This document shows, in pieces, positions 54,676-63,438 of a stretch of DNA of 64,000 nucleotides (its first letter is position 1; each line of letters begins with the position of its first letter). The notes beneath the pieces were generated by a model. It worked only from the letters and a program-made list of their open reading frames with translations, was not told the origin of the DNA and searched no databases. Both the position numbers and the translations under genes were made by a program. Location: NCBI GenBank assembly GCA_965221575.1, contig CBDCSM010000011.1:1054001-1118000 (forward strand), given 5' to 3'. The DNA is from JAPPHA01 sp965221575. GTDB lineage: Bacteria; Pseudomonadota; Alphaproteobacteria; Rhodobacterales; Rhodobacteraceae.

Positions 54676-55810
54676 GCTTCGATTTGAACGAAGGCTCCAG
54701 GTCGCGCCGTGGCTTGGCCCGAGCCTTCCGATCACGGCGATCTTCGTGGCCCTGTTCACCGGCGCACTGATCCTGTGGGCGACGGGCCGCGATCCCGCCA
54801 CCGGTTACATCGACATCTTTCAGACCGCGTTCACGAAGCCAGGTGCGCTGACGGCGACGGCCTTGTCGGCAACACCGCTCGTGTTCACCGGTCTCACGGC
54901 CTCCCTCGCGTTCCGGATCGGAATCTGGAACATCGGCGGCGATGGCCAGCTCATGATCGGCGCTCTCGCGGCTGCAACTGCCGGCGTGGCGCTCGGAAAC
55001 CTCGGTCTATGGATAAGCCTTCCGGCGATGATCCTGGCCGGAGCTGCAGGCGGGGCCCTGTGGGGCCTTGTTCCGGCTTACTTTCGCGCCCGGTCCGGCA
55101 CCAACGAAGTTCTGACAACGCTCATGCTGAACTACCTGGCACCGCTTCTCCTGGGATACCTGATCTTCAGTTCCAGGTCGTGGTGGCGTGATCTGACCAG
55201 CCCCGGCGCCAAGGTGTTTCCGCAGGCCAAGTCACTCCCGTTCGAGGCGATATGGCCCAGTCTGGGAACCGACGTGGTCATACCGTTCGGATTCGTGCTC
55301 GGAGTATTCGTGGCCGTTGTGATGCAAATCGTCCTGCATACAACCAAGTACGGTTTCGAAGTTCTGGTGACGGCAGACAGTCCGCCTGCAGGAAATTACG
55401 CCGGAATCCGCACAAGACGGGTGTTCATCACCGTATTCCTGTTGTCAGCGGCGCTTGCGGGAATCGGAGGAGCAAGCCAGATCGGGGATTTCACCTACAG
55501 GCTGGAACCCCGAACCCTCCAGTTTGCGGCCTACGGCTATACCGGGATCGCCGTCGCGGCGCTCGCCCGCTACAACCCCATTGCCGTCGTCCTCGGCGCA
55601 CTGTTCATCGGTGGCCTTGTCAACGCGAACCTCAGCCTTCAAGGGCCGGATTTGCCACTCGGATTGCTTGGCGTCATCCAGGGGTTGATCCTCCTGTTCG
55701 TCGCGGCCAGTGAAATCAGCGCGCGCTACCGGATCGTGGCACGGTTCAGGAAAAGAGGCCGTTTCATGGCGCCCGCCGCAAGTGCCGGCAAACGGGAAAC
55801 ACCGCCATGA
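54662..55810 (+). CDS. BMP-type ABC transporter permease 1 (second system)
   Basis: A 382-residue permease with about nine membrane segments. The hallmark SLAFRIGIWNIGGDGQLMIG and TNEVLTTLMLNYLAPLLLGY match the YufP/NupB-type branch. The C-terminal tail (RFRKRGRFMAPAASAGK) is basic and cytoplasmic. Overlapping stops and starts on both sides show one operon. Confidence 0.9.
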   Translation: MLPFELRFERRLQVAPWLGPSLPITAIFVALFTGALILWATGRDPATGYIDIFQTAFTKPGALTATALSATPLVFTGLTASLAFRIGIWNIGGDGQLMIGALAAATAGVALGNLGLWISLPAMILAGAAGGALWGLVPAYFRARSGTNEVLTTLMLNYLAPLLLGYLIFSSRSWWRDLTSPGAKVFPQAKSLPFEAIWPSLGTDVVIPFGFVLGVFVAVVMQIVLHTTKYGFEVLVTADSPPAGNYAGIRTRRVFITVFLLSAALAGIGGASQIGDFTYRLEPRTLQFAAYGYTGIAVAALARYNPIAVVLGALFIGGLVNANLSLQGPDLPLGLLGVIQGLILLFVAASEISARYRIVARFRKRGRFMAPAASAGKRETPP

Positions 55811-56760
55811 ATGACCTGATGGTCGTGACGCTGCTGGCATCCGGCATCCTGTACGGAACGCCGCTCATCATCGCCGCAATTGGCGAGCTTCTTGCCGAGC
55901 GCAGCGGTGTCCTCAACCTCAGCGTCGAGGGCATCATGCTGATGGGGGCGGCAACGGCGTTCTGGACATCGCAATCGTTTACTGGCGGTCCCGGCTGGCT
56001 GGCACTTAGCGCCGCAGTGCTGGTTGGTGCATGTGTCGGCGTTCTCGTGGCGCTGATATTGGCATTCTCGGTTGTCACCATGCAGGCAAACCAGGTCGTA
56101 TCCGGCCTGGCCTTGCTGATTTTCTGCGGTCCCCTGGGCCTGTCGAACTACCTGGGATCCGTGGGAAACCTGACATCGTCGACGGGCCTGCACCGGCTGC
56201 CGAAACTCGATCTTTTCGGAATGGGAGATCTCCCGATCGTCGGGCCTCTGATCTTCGACCAGGACATACTGGTCTACTTTTCATGGGCCCTCGTGGTCGG
56301 CGTCGGATTCTATCTGACCAGGACTCGGGCCGGGCTCCATCTGCGCGCCGTGGGAGAGGAGCCGAACGCGGCCGATGCCATGGGCGTGAATGTCGTGGCG
56401 TACCGTTACGTCCACACGCTGATAGGCGGTGCGCTTGCAGGAGTCGCGGGAGCGTATTACTCGCTGATCATTTCCGTGAACTGGGTGAACAATATCACGG
56501 CCGGCGCGGGCTGGATCGCCATCTCGCTCGTGATCCTGGCTTTCTGGCGACCGCTCTTCGTGCTGATCGGTGCCTACCTGTTCGGGGTCGTCACCAGCCT
56601 GGGCTTCACCCTGCAGGCGCTCGGCTACACCCTGCCCGCCGAATTGTTCAGTTCCCTGCCATATCTCCTGACGCTGCTCGCGGTCATACTTGCTTCGGGC
56701 CGCCTCAGCAGGTTTCACCTCAAGGCGCCGGCTGCGTTGGGGCTGCCCTTTCGACGCTGA
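55807..56760 (+). CDS. BMP-type ABC transporter permease 2 (second system)
   Basis: A 317-residue permease of the YufQ/NupC-type branch, with GELLAERSGVLNLSVEGIML near the start and LHLRAVGEEPNAADAMGVNV as the ATPase-contacting loop. It overlaps permease 1 by four bases. The deaminase-family gene follows after 60 bases. Confidence 0.9.
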   Translation: MNDLMVVTLLASGILYGTPLIIAAIGELLAERSGVLNLSVEGIMLMGAATAFWTSQSFTGGPGWLALSAAVLVGACVGVLVALILAFSVVTMQANQVVSGLALLIFCGPLGLSNYLGSVGNLTSSTGLHRLPKLDLFGMGDLPIVGPLIFDQDILVYFSWALVVGVGFYLTRTRAGLHLRAVGEEPNAADAMGVNVVAYRYVHTLIGGALAGVAGAYYSLIISVNWVNNITAGAGWIAISLVILAFWRPLFVLIGAYLFGVVTSLGFTLQALGYTLPAELFSSLPYLLTLLAVILASGRLSRFHLKAPAALGLPFRR

Positions 56761-56820
56761 TCCCTGCCGGATCGATCCTGCGGACGTGCCGGACGTGACG
56801 CAGATTTACAGAGGAATGCG

Positions 56821-57855
56821 ATGATGACGAACGTGACGCGAGAATTCGTGGAAGGAATTCCAAAGGTCGAACTGCACGTGCACGTCGAGGCGTGCATCAG
56901 TGGTGACACGATCGAAGAACTTGCTGGCGAACTGGGCGTCCCGATGATCCGGCCCAAGTCGGAATTGTTCCGATACAGCAGCCTGGCCGAGTTCCTGTCG
57001 ATTTACGAATGGTGGGTCGACCTCCTGAGATCGGAGGAAATCGCAGAGCAGGTCGCGTACGTGGCCGCAAGGCAAATGCATGACGACGGGATCGTCTATG
57101 CGGAGCTCTTTACCGGTCCGCGCTACTGGGCGTGGCTGCACGATCACGTGCAGATCAAGGCCCTGTGCCGGGGATTTGCGCGAGCGCACCAGGACGGGTT
57201 TACCGACTGCTACCTGATCCCGTCGATCAGCCGCGAACAGTCGCCGGAATGGGCGATGGACATGGTCGACTGGATGGTTGGTGTCGACCGGGTGGTCGGC
57301 CTGGGTCTCGACGGCAATGAAGAGGTGCTGGGCCGGACGAGCGAGAAATTCACAACGGTTTTCGAACGCGCCGCCGATCTCGGCTTGGGCCGAAGCGCAC
57401 ACTGCGGCGAATCGTCGGGTCCATGGGGGGTATGGGACGGCCTGAACTTCCTTGACCTCGATCGTATCGACCATGGCGTGCGTGCGATCGAAGACCCCGA
57501 ACTCGTGGAGCACCTGGCGGAAAAACGGGTTCCGTTGACCATCTGCCCGACCTCGAACGTGATCACCGGATTGCACGATTCGATCGCCGACGGTCCGATC
57601 GATGCCCTTTACAAGGCAGGTGTGCCGGTAACGGTCAATTCAGATGATCCGATGGCCATGAACGTTTCGATCAATGATGAATTCACGAACATGGTGGAGG
57701 CATTCGATTGGACGACCGGCGACATCCTGACGGTTCAGGACCACGCGATCGAGGCCGCCTACTGCGGTGCCGAGAAGAAGGCGATGCTGCGCAAGCTGCA
57801 AGGCGACTACGCTGCAGACGCCGGGCGTTGGCCCAAGCCCGGCAAAGGTACGTAA
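56821..57855 (+). CDS. adenosine deaminase family protein
   Basis: A 344-residue zinc amidohydrolase with the adenosine/AMP deaminase plan. Metal ligands H19 and H21 are in ELHVHVEA, H194 and E197 in AHCGES, H218 in RIDHGV, and D275-D276 in NSDDP. The canonical HLHLEG and HAGE motifs read HVHVEA and HCGE, so the substrate may differ from adenosine; related enzymes deaminate many purines and pterins. ATGs occur in tandem at 56821 and 56824. As the last gene of the Rieske-ABC operon it probably deaminates the imported compound. Confidence 0.85.
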   Translation: MMTNVTREFVEGIPKVELHVHVEACISGDTIEELAGELGVPMIRPKSELFRYSSLAEFLSIYEWWVDLLRSEEIAEQVAYVAARQMHDDGIVYAELFTGPRYWAWLHDHVQIKALCRGFARAHQDGFTDCYLIPSISREQSPEWAMDMVDWMVGVDRVVGLGLDGNEEVLGRTSEKFTTVFERAADLGLGRSAHCGESSGPWGVWDGLNFLDLDRIDHGVRAIEDPELVEHLAEKRVPLTICPTSNVITGLHDSIADGPIDALYKAGVPVTVNSDDPMAMNVSINDEFTNMVEAFDWTTGDILTVQDHAIEAAYCGAEKKAMLRKLQGDYAADAGRWPKPGKGT

Positions 57856-58301
57856 AGTAAGGGAAGCGACCCTGATGCTACGGTTTCACGCACGCCCTGC
57901 AAGCCCGCAACCGGGCGGCCGGCCCCGGCGTTGTCGCTCGTTTGCGGCACGGCGCCCATGAGCAGAAACAACCACGGAGACCCTCATGGCCACAACGGTC
58001 TTCGATACCCGCACCGCTGCCCGCAGGCGAAAGGCTGCCCGCATTGCAAGATTAGGAGGTACTACCGTGCTCCCTGAATTCAGGGTGCAGGAATCATTGC
58101 TATCCTGACTGCCGTCCGCTTGCTGCCCATTTGACTGGAAAACACACTGACGCGCAGGACAATGTTTTGTCATTCTGGTGGTTTTCCGAGAAAACCCGTT
58201 TTCCTCTCGACTCGGATCGCCAATTGTTTCGGAGGGTCCGGCATCAAGAGGAATGACATACCCAAATCGTCGATCGAAGAACTTGTCGAAGCCGCTGTTC
58301 G
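57856..58301. other. intergenic, small relics only
   Basis: No intact gene. An ATG at 57986 opens a 41-codon frame (MATTVFDTRTAARRRKAA start) resembling the first residues of DUF1640-type coiled-coil proteins, stopping at 58108; this is too short to call. Confidence 0.3.
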
Positions 58302-58415
58302 CGGCGACGTCATTGCAAGTGCCTGCTCTTTCATTGTCGGTTTCGCCTCGACATAGATCTGGGTGGTCTCGGCGCGCTCATGCCCGAGCCAGAGTGCGAT
58401 GACTTCAGACGCCAA
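58302..58415 (-). pseudogene. tyrosine recombinase C-terminal relic
   Basis: The minus strand reads VIALWLGHERAETTQIYVEA, the box II end of tyrosine recombinases with the second His region and the catalytic Tyr. Upstream catalytic Arg boxes and the DNA-binding domain are missing, and the frame continues into unrelated sequence. Confidence 0.6.
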
Positions 58416-58599
58416 CCGTCACATGTGACTCCATGGATTTTGGTGCTTCCCCGCATGGGCCGAGACGGCGTCCCGCTGGCTCGGGTCCGGCAAGCCGGAC
58501 TAGGACCCGGTCACGGCAGAGGCGCGCTGCCCGATACGACACCCAAAGCCTCAGCCCAATGCTACAGATCACTCACACTAAACGCCTGAGCTAAATGAT

Positions 58600-58693
58600 G
58601 ATACAGACTTGTAACTTCATGTGTTTTGACCAAAAAAAGATACAAGGCGGTATCATCAACCTTCAATGCTCAGCCGAGATACCAAATTGTAAC
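58600..58693 (+). promoter_or_regulatory. three evenly spaced operator-like sites of hipBA
   Basis: Three 16-base palindromic sites fit G(A/T)TAC-N6-GTA(A/T)C: 58600-58615, 58639-58654 and 58678-58693. Their starts are exactly 39 bases apart, and the last ends 15 bases before the hipB ATG. A possible promoter, TTGACC at 58626 with TATCAT at 58651 (19-base spacing), overlaps the middle site. This fits cooperative repression by HipB-HipA. Confidence 0.65.
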
Positions 58694-58708
58694 AGGAGCG
58701 ACTTTGCA

Positions 58709-58969
58709 ATGGACATCAAGTTGGCAGAGCAACGCCTCGCGCGGCAATTCGGGGCCAGCCTTCGGTACCGTCGAAAGACGCTAGGATACACGCAGGAGGA
58801 TCTGGCGTCGATGATCGGCACCAACAGGCGTTTCATCAGCGAACTCGAACGGGGAAAGGGAACCAGTTATCTAGGGCCCGCGCTTGCCGCAGCCGAAGCC
58901 CTGGGCATCAACATCTCAATGCTCTTCGAAGACCACCGCGGCGCGCCCCCAGCGCTGCCCAAGGCGTAA
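58709..58969 (+). CDS. hipB: HipB-like antitoxin, XRE family regulator
   Basis: An 86-residue DNA-binding antitoxin. The XRE helix-turn-helix covers residues 13-70, with TQEDLASMIGTNRRFISELERGKG as the recognition part. The ATG at 58709 follows AGGAG and starts the conserved protein; the long upstream extension contains the operator sites and is not coding. It ends six bases before hipA. Confidence 0.85.
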   Translation: MDIKLAEQRLARQFGASLRYRRKTLGYTQEDLASMIGTNRRFISELERGKGTSYLGPALAAAEALGINISMLFEDHRGAPPALPKA

Positions 58970-58975
58970 CCGGAC

Positions 58976-60268
58976 ATGGACATCTTTTTCGAGCGATATC
59001 TGGTCGGGTCGATCCAAACCGCAGCCGAACCGGCGCCGGTCTTCCGATATGAACCGGAGTGGTTGGCTCTGCCCGGCGCCTTTCCCGTATCGACAACGGT
59101 GCCCCTCTCGGATCGGGCATTCGACTGGCACAGTCTCGCGCCATGGCTAATCAATCTACTGCCGGAGGACATGGACGAACTGCGGATGATGGCGCGCATT
59201 CTCGATGTGCCGCACACCGACGTGCTCGCACTGCTGGCAAAGGTCGGTCGCGACACCTCTGGCGCTTTGTCGTTTTCCGAGCGCGGTACGACCGGACGGA
59301 AAGTCCTGCCGGTCGCGAGCGAGACCGAGCTTGAACGGATCCTGAACGAGCTGCCAGAAAAACCGTTTCTGGTCGGCGAAGAGGGCGTGTCGATGTCGCT
59401 CGCAGGTGTCCAGTCAAAGCTGTCGGTGCGTCTGCTGGAGGACGGGCAGATCGGCATACCCGTAGACGGGACGCCGTCGAGCCACATCTTGAAGCCGGAC
59501 AGCCCGGATCGCCTTCGGGGCAGCGTGCAGAACGAGGCCTTCTGCCTGACACTTGCGCACCGGGTCGGCCTGCCTGCGGCCGCGGTGACCACGCGCCGCG
59601 CGGGGCAGCGCTGCTTTCTCATGGTAGAACGATACGATCGGGTGCAGGAAGGCGACCTGTTGCGCCGGCGGCATCAGGAGGACTTCTGCCAAGCGCTTGG
59701 GCTACCGCCTGCCGGAAAATACCAGCATTCACAGTATCGCGGTCGAAAGGGCAGCTTTTCGAAGATGATGGATCGGCTGCGGCAAGTGGGCGGCGGCACA
59801 GAGGTCATGCAGCTATGGGACATGCTGGTCTTCAATGTCCTGTGCTGCAACACGGACGCACATATGAAGAACCATTCACTCATGCTGTCCGCGCATGGCG
59901 TGCGGCTGGCACCTCTCTACGACGTGACGTGCACCACCGTATGGCCGAATATTACGCGCAACCTTGCGCTCGACATCGGCGGCAAGCGCGATCGCACCTA
60001 CATCCAGGGACGCCACTGGGCGCTTGAGGCCAAGGCCTGCGGACTTGCACCGCGCCGCGCAGTTGCCCGCGTGGATCAGCTGGCCAGCCGCGTGAGAGCA
60101 GAGCTGGCAACGACGGCCGACGACATCGCCGCCATGCCGGCGGGTTCGCATGGTGTGATCAGCGAGGTGATCGAAGCCATCGACGCTCGCTGTCGAGCCA
60201 TCCAGGGAACGCTGGCCGAATCACCCTCGGTCGGGAACAAGGCTGCGCCACCGCCCGAAGGACGGTAG
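58976..60268 (+). CDS. hipA: HipA-type serine/threonine kinase toxin
   Basis: A 430-residue HipA toxin; family members phosphorylate glutamyl-tRNA synthetase or other targets and induce dormancy. Visible parts are the N-terminal couple_hipA domain (to about 100), the AGVQSKLSVR ATP-loop, SSHILKPDSP, the catalytic CNTDAHMKNHSL segment (D and N of the kinase site) and LAPLYDVTCT metal-binding region. The kinase core is complete. The last about 14 residues are encoded by DNA that is, on the other strand, an ISKra4 transposase fragment, so the original C-terminus has been replaced. Confidence 0.88.
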   Translation: MDIFFERYLVGSIQTAAEPAPVFRYEPEWLALPGAFPVSTTVPLSDRAFDWHSLAPWLINLLPEDMDELRMMARILDVPHTDVLALLAKVGRDTSGALSFSERGTTGRKVLPVASETELERILNELPEKPFLVGEEGVSMSLAGVQSKLSVRLLEDGQIGIPVDGTPSSHILKPDSPDRLRGSVQNEAFCLTLAHRVGLPAAAVTTRRAGQRCFLMVERYDRVQEGDLLRRRHQEDFCQALGLPPAGKYQHSQYRGRKGSFSKMMDRLRQVGGGTEVMQLWDMLVFNVLCCNTDAHMKNHSLMLSAHGVRLAPLYDVTCTTVWPNITRNLALDIGGKRDRTYIQGRHWALEAKACGLAPRRAVARVDQLASRVRAELATTADDIAAMPAGSHGVISEVIEAIDARCRAIQGTLAESPSVGNKAAPPPEGR

Positions 60269-60621
60269 CGCGAGCGGTCGCATGCGACCGGACCGAACAG
60301 CGCCATCGCATGGCCGGTCGAGGCCTCGACCTTTCTGTAGGTCTCGCCACCGGCTTCCAGGGACACGCCATGGTCGTCAATCAGCTCGAAGGTATCGCGC
60401 AGGACCGAGCGGGCGAGGTCGTTGATGTGATCGCGAAACACGATCTCGGCCTTCAGCGGGTCCTGCCGGAACATCGCCGCAAGATCCTCCGCCATGCCGG
60501 TTCCGGCGGCCGCCAGGGTCAGGGAACCCATCGCCTGTGCAACGCGTTCCTGCGCCTCCTCCATGACTTCGTTCTTCAGTGCGGTGTTGGCAAGGGGAGT
60601 TTCGGCCTGTAGTTTCTGCAT
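60223..60621 (-). pseudogene. ISKra4-type transposase, N-terminal fragment
   Basis: Starting at the ATG at 60621 the minus strand encodes about 133 residues with an ISKra4-like N-terminal region ending in DRSRYRPSGGGAALFP. Homology then stops where the hipA coding end begins on the opposite strand. The catalytic domain is missing. A different, C-terminal part of an ISKra4 transposase lies at the right edge of the window. Confidence 0.6.
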
Positions 60622-61045
60622 CGGAGTGCTCCTTTTTTGTCCCGTATTCGGAGCTTTTGTTGTTGTTTGGAGCACTCTACCACGCCCGCCTCCCGGGATC
60701 AGGCATGCACCCGAAATCGCCGACATGTGGAAAAACACCGGTTCGTACGGGGATTTTTCGCGAAAACCCGCGAAACCGGAGATCATCGCTGAACAGGCGA
60801 CAAAAAAACGGCGTGATTACAACGCGGTAAAAAAAACGCAATACGCCATGCGAAAAACACGCCCCGTCCACTTCTGCTATCGCCAGTTCAACAATCTCCG
60901 GCGGTGGTTTTCCGCTTCCCTCGACATCGACAGCCCACATTCGTTCGTTCAATTCCAGCCCTCCTCTGCACGGCCATGCCGTTTCGGCAGATGCGGTTGT
61001 GAACGATTATGCACCTGAAAGCCCAGTGAATGTTGGATGAAATAG
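60622..61045. other. intergenic between ISKra4 relic and IS6 element
   Basis: Contains the leader of the ISKra4 fragment (AGGAGCACTC near 60625-60635 on the minus strand reads as its ribosome site) and otherwise nothing recognised. Short frames here lack family resemblance. Confidence 0.4.
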
Positions 61046-61984
61046 GGCCCTGTTGCAAAAAAAATGCTCTCAGCTGTCCTTGTGAGCGAGGCAGCGGGAG
61101 ATGGTAGCCTCTGACAGGCTGTGCCTTTGGAGACCCTCCCATGACCCATGACTTCAAGTGGCGGCATTTCCGGGGCGAGATCATTCCGTGGGCCGTCCGG
61201 TGGTACTGCCGATATGGCGTCAGCTACCGTGACCTCGAGGAAATGCTGGAAGAGCGTGGCGTCTCGGTGGACCACACCACCACCTGTCGCCGGGTGCGGG
61301 CGTACGCGGCGGAAATCGAAAGGCGGCTGCGCCGGCATTGTCGCCCAGGCGCCCTTTCGCGATCCTGGCGCGTGGACGAAACCGACATCAAGGTCAAAGG
61401 GAAATGGGCGTATCCGTACCGCGCGGTCGACAGCCGTGGCGACACCATCGACGTCCACCTGTCGCAGACCCGCAATGCCAACGCCGCCAGGCGGTTCCTG
61501 GGCAAGGCGCTGCGTGGATGCAAGGAATGGCGAAAGCCTTGCGTCATCAACACGGACAAGGCGGGATGCGACGGCCAGGCCATTCGGGAGGTGAAGAAAG
61601 AGGGCAAATGCCCCTCCGAAACAGACCACAGACAGGTGAAATACCTCGGCAACGTTGTCGAGGCTGATCATGGCAAGCTCGAGCGCCTGATCAAGCCGAC
61701 CCTTGGCTTCACGTCAATGAAGACGGCCGACGCCACGATCAAGGGCTTCGAGGCGATGCGCGCTCTCCGGAAGAAGCAGGCCAGCGCCTTCCAGCTTCGG
61801 CCCGGCATCGGGGGCGAAGTGCGTCTTGTCGAGGGTGCCTTCGGGATCGGGCCGGAAACGATGAGCGAGTTGATGTCACTGCATGGAGCGGAACTTGAAC
61901 GAATCGCGATCCAGCAAGGATCTTGAGGAAAGGCGGTGCCAGATCATTCACCCGGCAACTTCGGCTTTTTCTTGCAACAGAGCC
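61046..61984 (+). mobile_element. IS6-family insertion sequence
   Basis: Terminal inverted repeats GGCCCTGTTGCAA (from about 61047) and its near-perfect complement TTGCAACAGAGCC (ending 61984) bound a single transposase gene, giving an element of about 0.94 kb. No matching 8-base target duplication is seen at the two flanks, suggesting that it arrived by cointegrate formation or that flanks have been rearranged. Confidence 0.75.
61141..61926 (+). CDS. IS6-family transposase
   Basis: A 261-residue DDE transposase. An N-terminal helix-turn-helix (YGVSYRDLEEMLEERGV) precedes the catalytic core, with the first Asp in RSWRVDETDIKVKG, the second in CVINTDKAG, and the Glu in VVEADHGKLERLIKPTLGF. 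The C-terminal TIKGFEAMRALRKKQ is typical. The ATG at 61141 gives the normal start. The frame is intact, so the element may be active. Confidence 0.85.
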   Translation: MTHDFKWRHFRGEIIPWAVRWYCRYGVSYRDLEEMLEERGVSVDHTTTCRRVRAYAAEIERRLRRHCRPGALSRSWRVDETDIKVKGKWAYPYRAVDSRGDTIDVHLSQTRNANAARRFLGKALRGCKEWRKPCVINTDKAGCDGQAIREVKKEGKCPSETDHRQVKYLGNVVEADHGKLERLIKPTLGFTSMKTADATIKGFEAMRALRKKQASAFQLRPGIGGEVRLVEGAFGIGPETMSELMSLHGAELERIAIQQGS

Positions 61985-62034
61985 GGAACCTGCGGGATTA
62001 CGGAAAGCGAGTTGTCAGCGCTTAGCGTACTATT

Positions 62035-62375
62035 TTACACTTATCCGGACAGACCCGATCAAGGTTCACTGCCTGGCGCTCGGTGGTTTCGATCTCACCA
62101 GCGCGGCGGGTAAGCTCACCATGTACGTGATCAATGCGGTGGCGGAATTCGAGCGCGATCTCCTCATAGAGCGCACTCAGGCCGGCCTTCGCCGCGCCAT
62201 GGCCGAGGGTAGGCATCCCCGGCCGGCCACACCGTCTTTCCGGCGAGGAGCGGCAGTCAGTACTCGAACTCCTCGCAACCGGCACCAGCGTCTCCCCGCT
62301 CCCCCGTAAGTTCGACACCAGCCGCCATACTATCAGGCGCGTGAGGGATGGCGCTTCCTCACGGGGTCTGGAATG
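62035..62375 (+). pseudogene. serine recombinase (resolvase), C-terminal relic
   Basis: The plus strand reads VHCLALGGFDLTSAAGKLTMYVINAVAEFERDL, then LIERTQAGLRRAMAEG, a clear resolvase catalytic-domain end. A frameshift near 62210 separates it from a helix-turn-helix tail RKFDTSRHTIRRV in another frame. The N-terminus is lost next to the IS6 element. Confidence 0.65.
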
Positions 62376-62535
62376 AACCGGCCGCATGCCAAAAAAATGA
62401 GAACTATATACCAAGGTGCCATTTGCCCGTTGGAAGCGGACATTATGTCTATCAATATCAGGGCCAATATTAGTATCGATAATCACTCCATTTCATGGGA
62501 CAGCATGATGCCGCCAACGACCGCTTGCCCGAGGC

Positions 62536-63291
62536 TCACCAAGTTGTTGGCTTGGAGATCGGGGGTTGAACAATCGGATCCGGAAACTGTGCGGATTGCA
62601 GCATCTGCCTCCGGATATGCCGTACATGACTGGCAACTTGGCGTAACGAGGGTGCCATCTGCCAACGACCAGGACACACGATGAATACCGGTTTGCCTCG
62701 TTCGGCGGTTACCATGCGAATTGGTGTTACAAGGTCGGTATCATTCGAGATTACAGCAGCGGCCTCAAACCGCCCGGCCCAGGCGTCATTCAGGAGATGG
62801 GCTGCAAGATTCACATCGGATCCCTTTTCTTCCATCGTGTGGAATTCAGCAATTACTGTATCCGGTGATGGGGTTCGCGGACCTTGCCGTTGTCGTCTTC
62901 TGTAGGTGCCCACAGTAAGTGTTTGAGGATTTTGCCCTTCGACCCGGTGATCGCCGGCAGGCAACATCACCGGTTGTGGGACACAGATTTGTCTATTTGC
63001 GATGGGCAAATTGATAAGGGGCCGCCAAACTGTTTTGGCAAGAAAGTTGCCGAAATGAATCTCAACTCTTGGAAGTGTGCGAAGGGCGCTCAGATAAATA
63101 TTCTGTCGTCTAGGTGCATCGGGGTCCACGGCGCCGGAAACACGAGCTGTAAAGTAGAGAACCTTGTCCACCTTATATCCTTGGGGGAGAAAGAGATTGC
63201 TCAACTCGACGGGGTTGAGCCACTTGTATGGCGTGCCCTTCAGTGCGCCGTAGTACAGATTAAAGCCGTCAACATAGATACGAGTTTGCAT
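62536..63291 (-). CDS. NYN-domain (LabA/DUF88-like) protein
   Basis: A 251-residue protein with a PIN-like NYN nuclease fold. The opening MQTRIYVDGFNLYYGALKG has the first Asp, EEKGSDVNLAAHLLNDAW has the second acidic site, and AAVISNDTDLVTPIRMV the third, so the acidic site is complete. The start at 63291 is chosen because family proteins begin with this YVDGFN motif; the in-frame ATG seven codons upstream is unlikely. NYN proteins are thought to be metal-dependent RNases; the substrate is unknown. It is intact, unlike the related gene at 48.4 kb. A hairpin lies in its leader. Confidence 0.75.
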   Translation of the reverse strand: MQTRIYVDGFNLYYGALKGTPYKWLNPVELSNLFLPQGYKVDKVLYFTARVSGAVDPDAPRRQNIYLSALRTLPRVEIHFGNFLAKTVWRPLINLPIANRQICVPQPVMLPAGDHRVEGQNPQTLTVGTYRRRQRQGPRTPSPDTVIAEFHTMEEKGSDVNLAAHLLNDAWAGRFEAAAVISNDTDLVTPIRMVTAERGKPVFIVCPGRWQMAPSLRQVASHVRHIRRQMLQSAQFPDPIVQPPISKPTTW

Positions 63292-63311
63292 GTGGGCTTT
63301 CAAAATGAGCA

Positions 63312-63336
63312 AGGGCCGACCTTTTGGGTCAGCCCT
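63312..63336 (-). promoter_or_regulatory. hairpin in the leader of the NYN-domain gene
   Basis: AGGGC and GACC (63312-63321) pair with GGTC and GCCCT (63327-63336) around one C/A mismatch and a five-base loop, about 20 bases upstream of the start codon on the minus strand. It could be a terminator for readthrough from the right, or a regulatory leader. Confidence 0.45.
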
Positions 63337-63438
63337 GAGCCGTACAGCACGCTGTCGGCGGGTAATTGATGTAGATTTAAACCCTAGAACTTAGATTTGC
63401 AACATCAATTCCCAAACCGGGTGTAGCCCAATTTGTTG

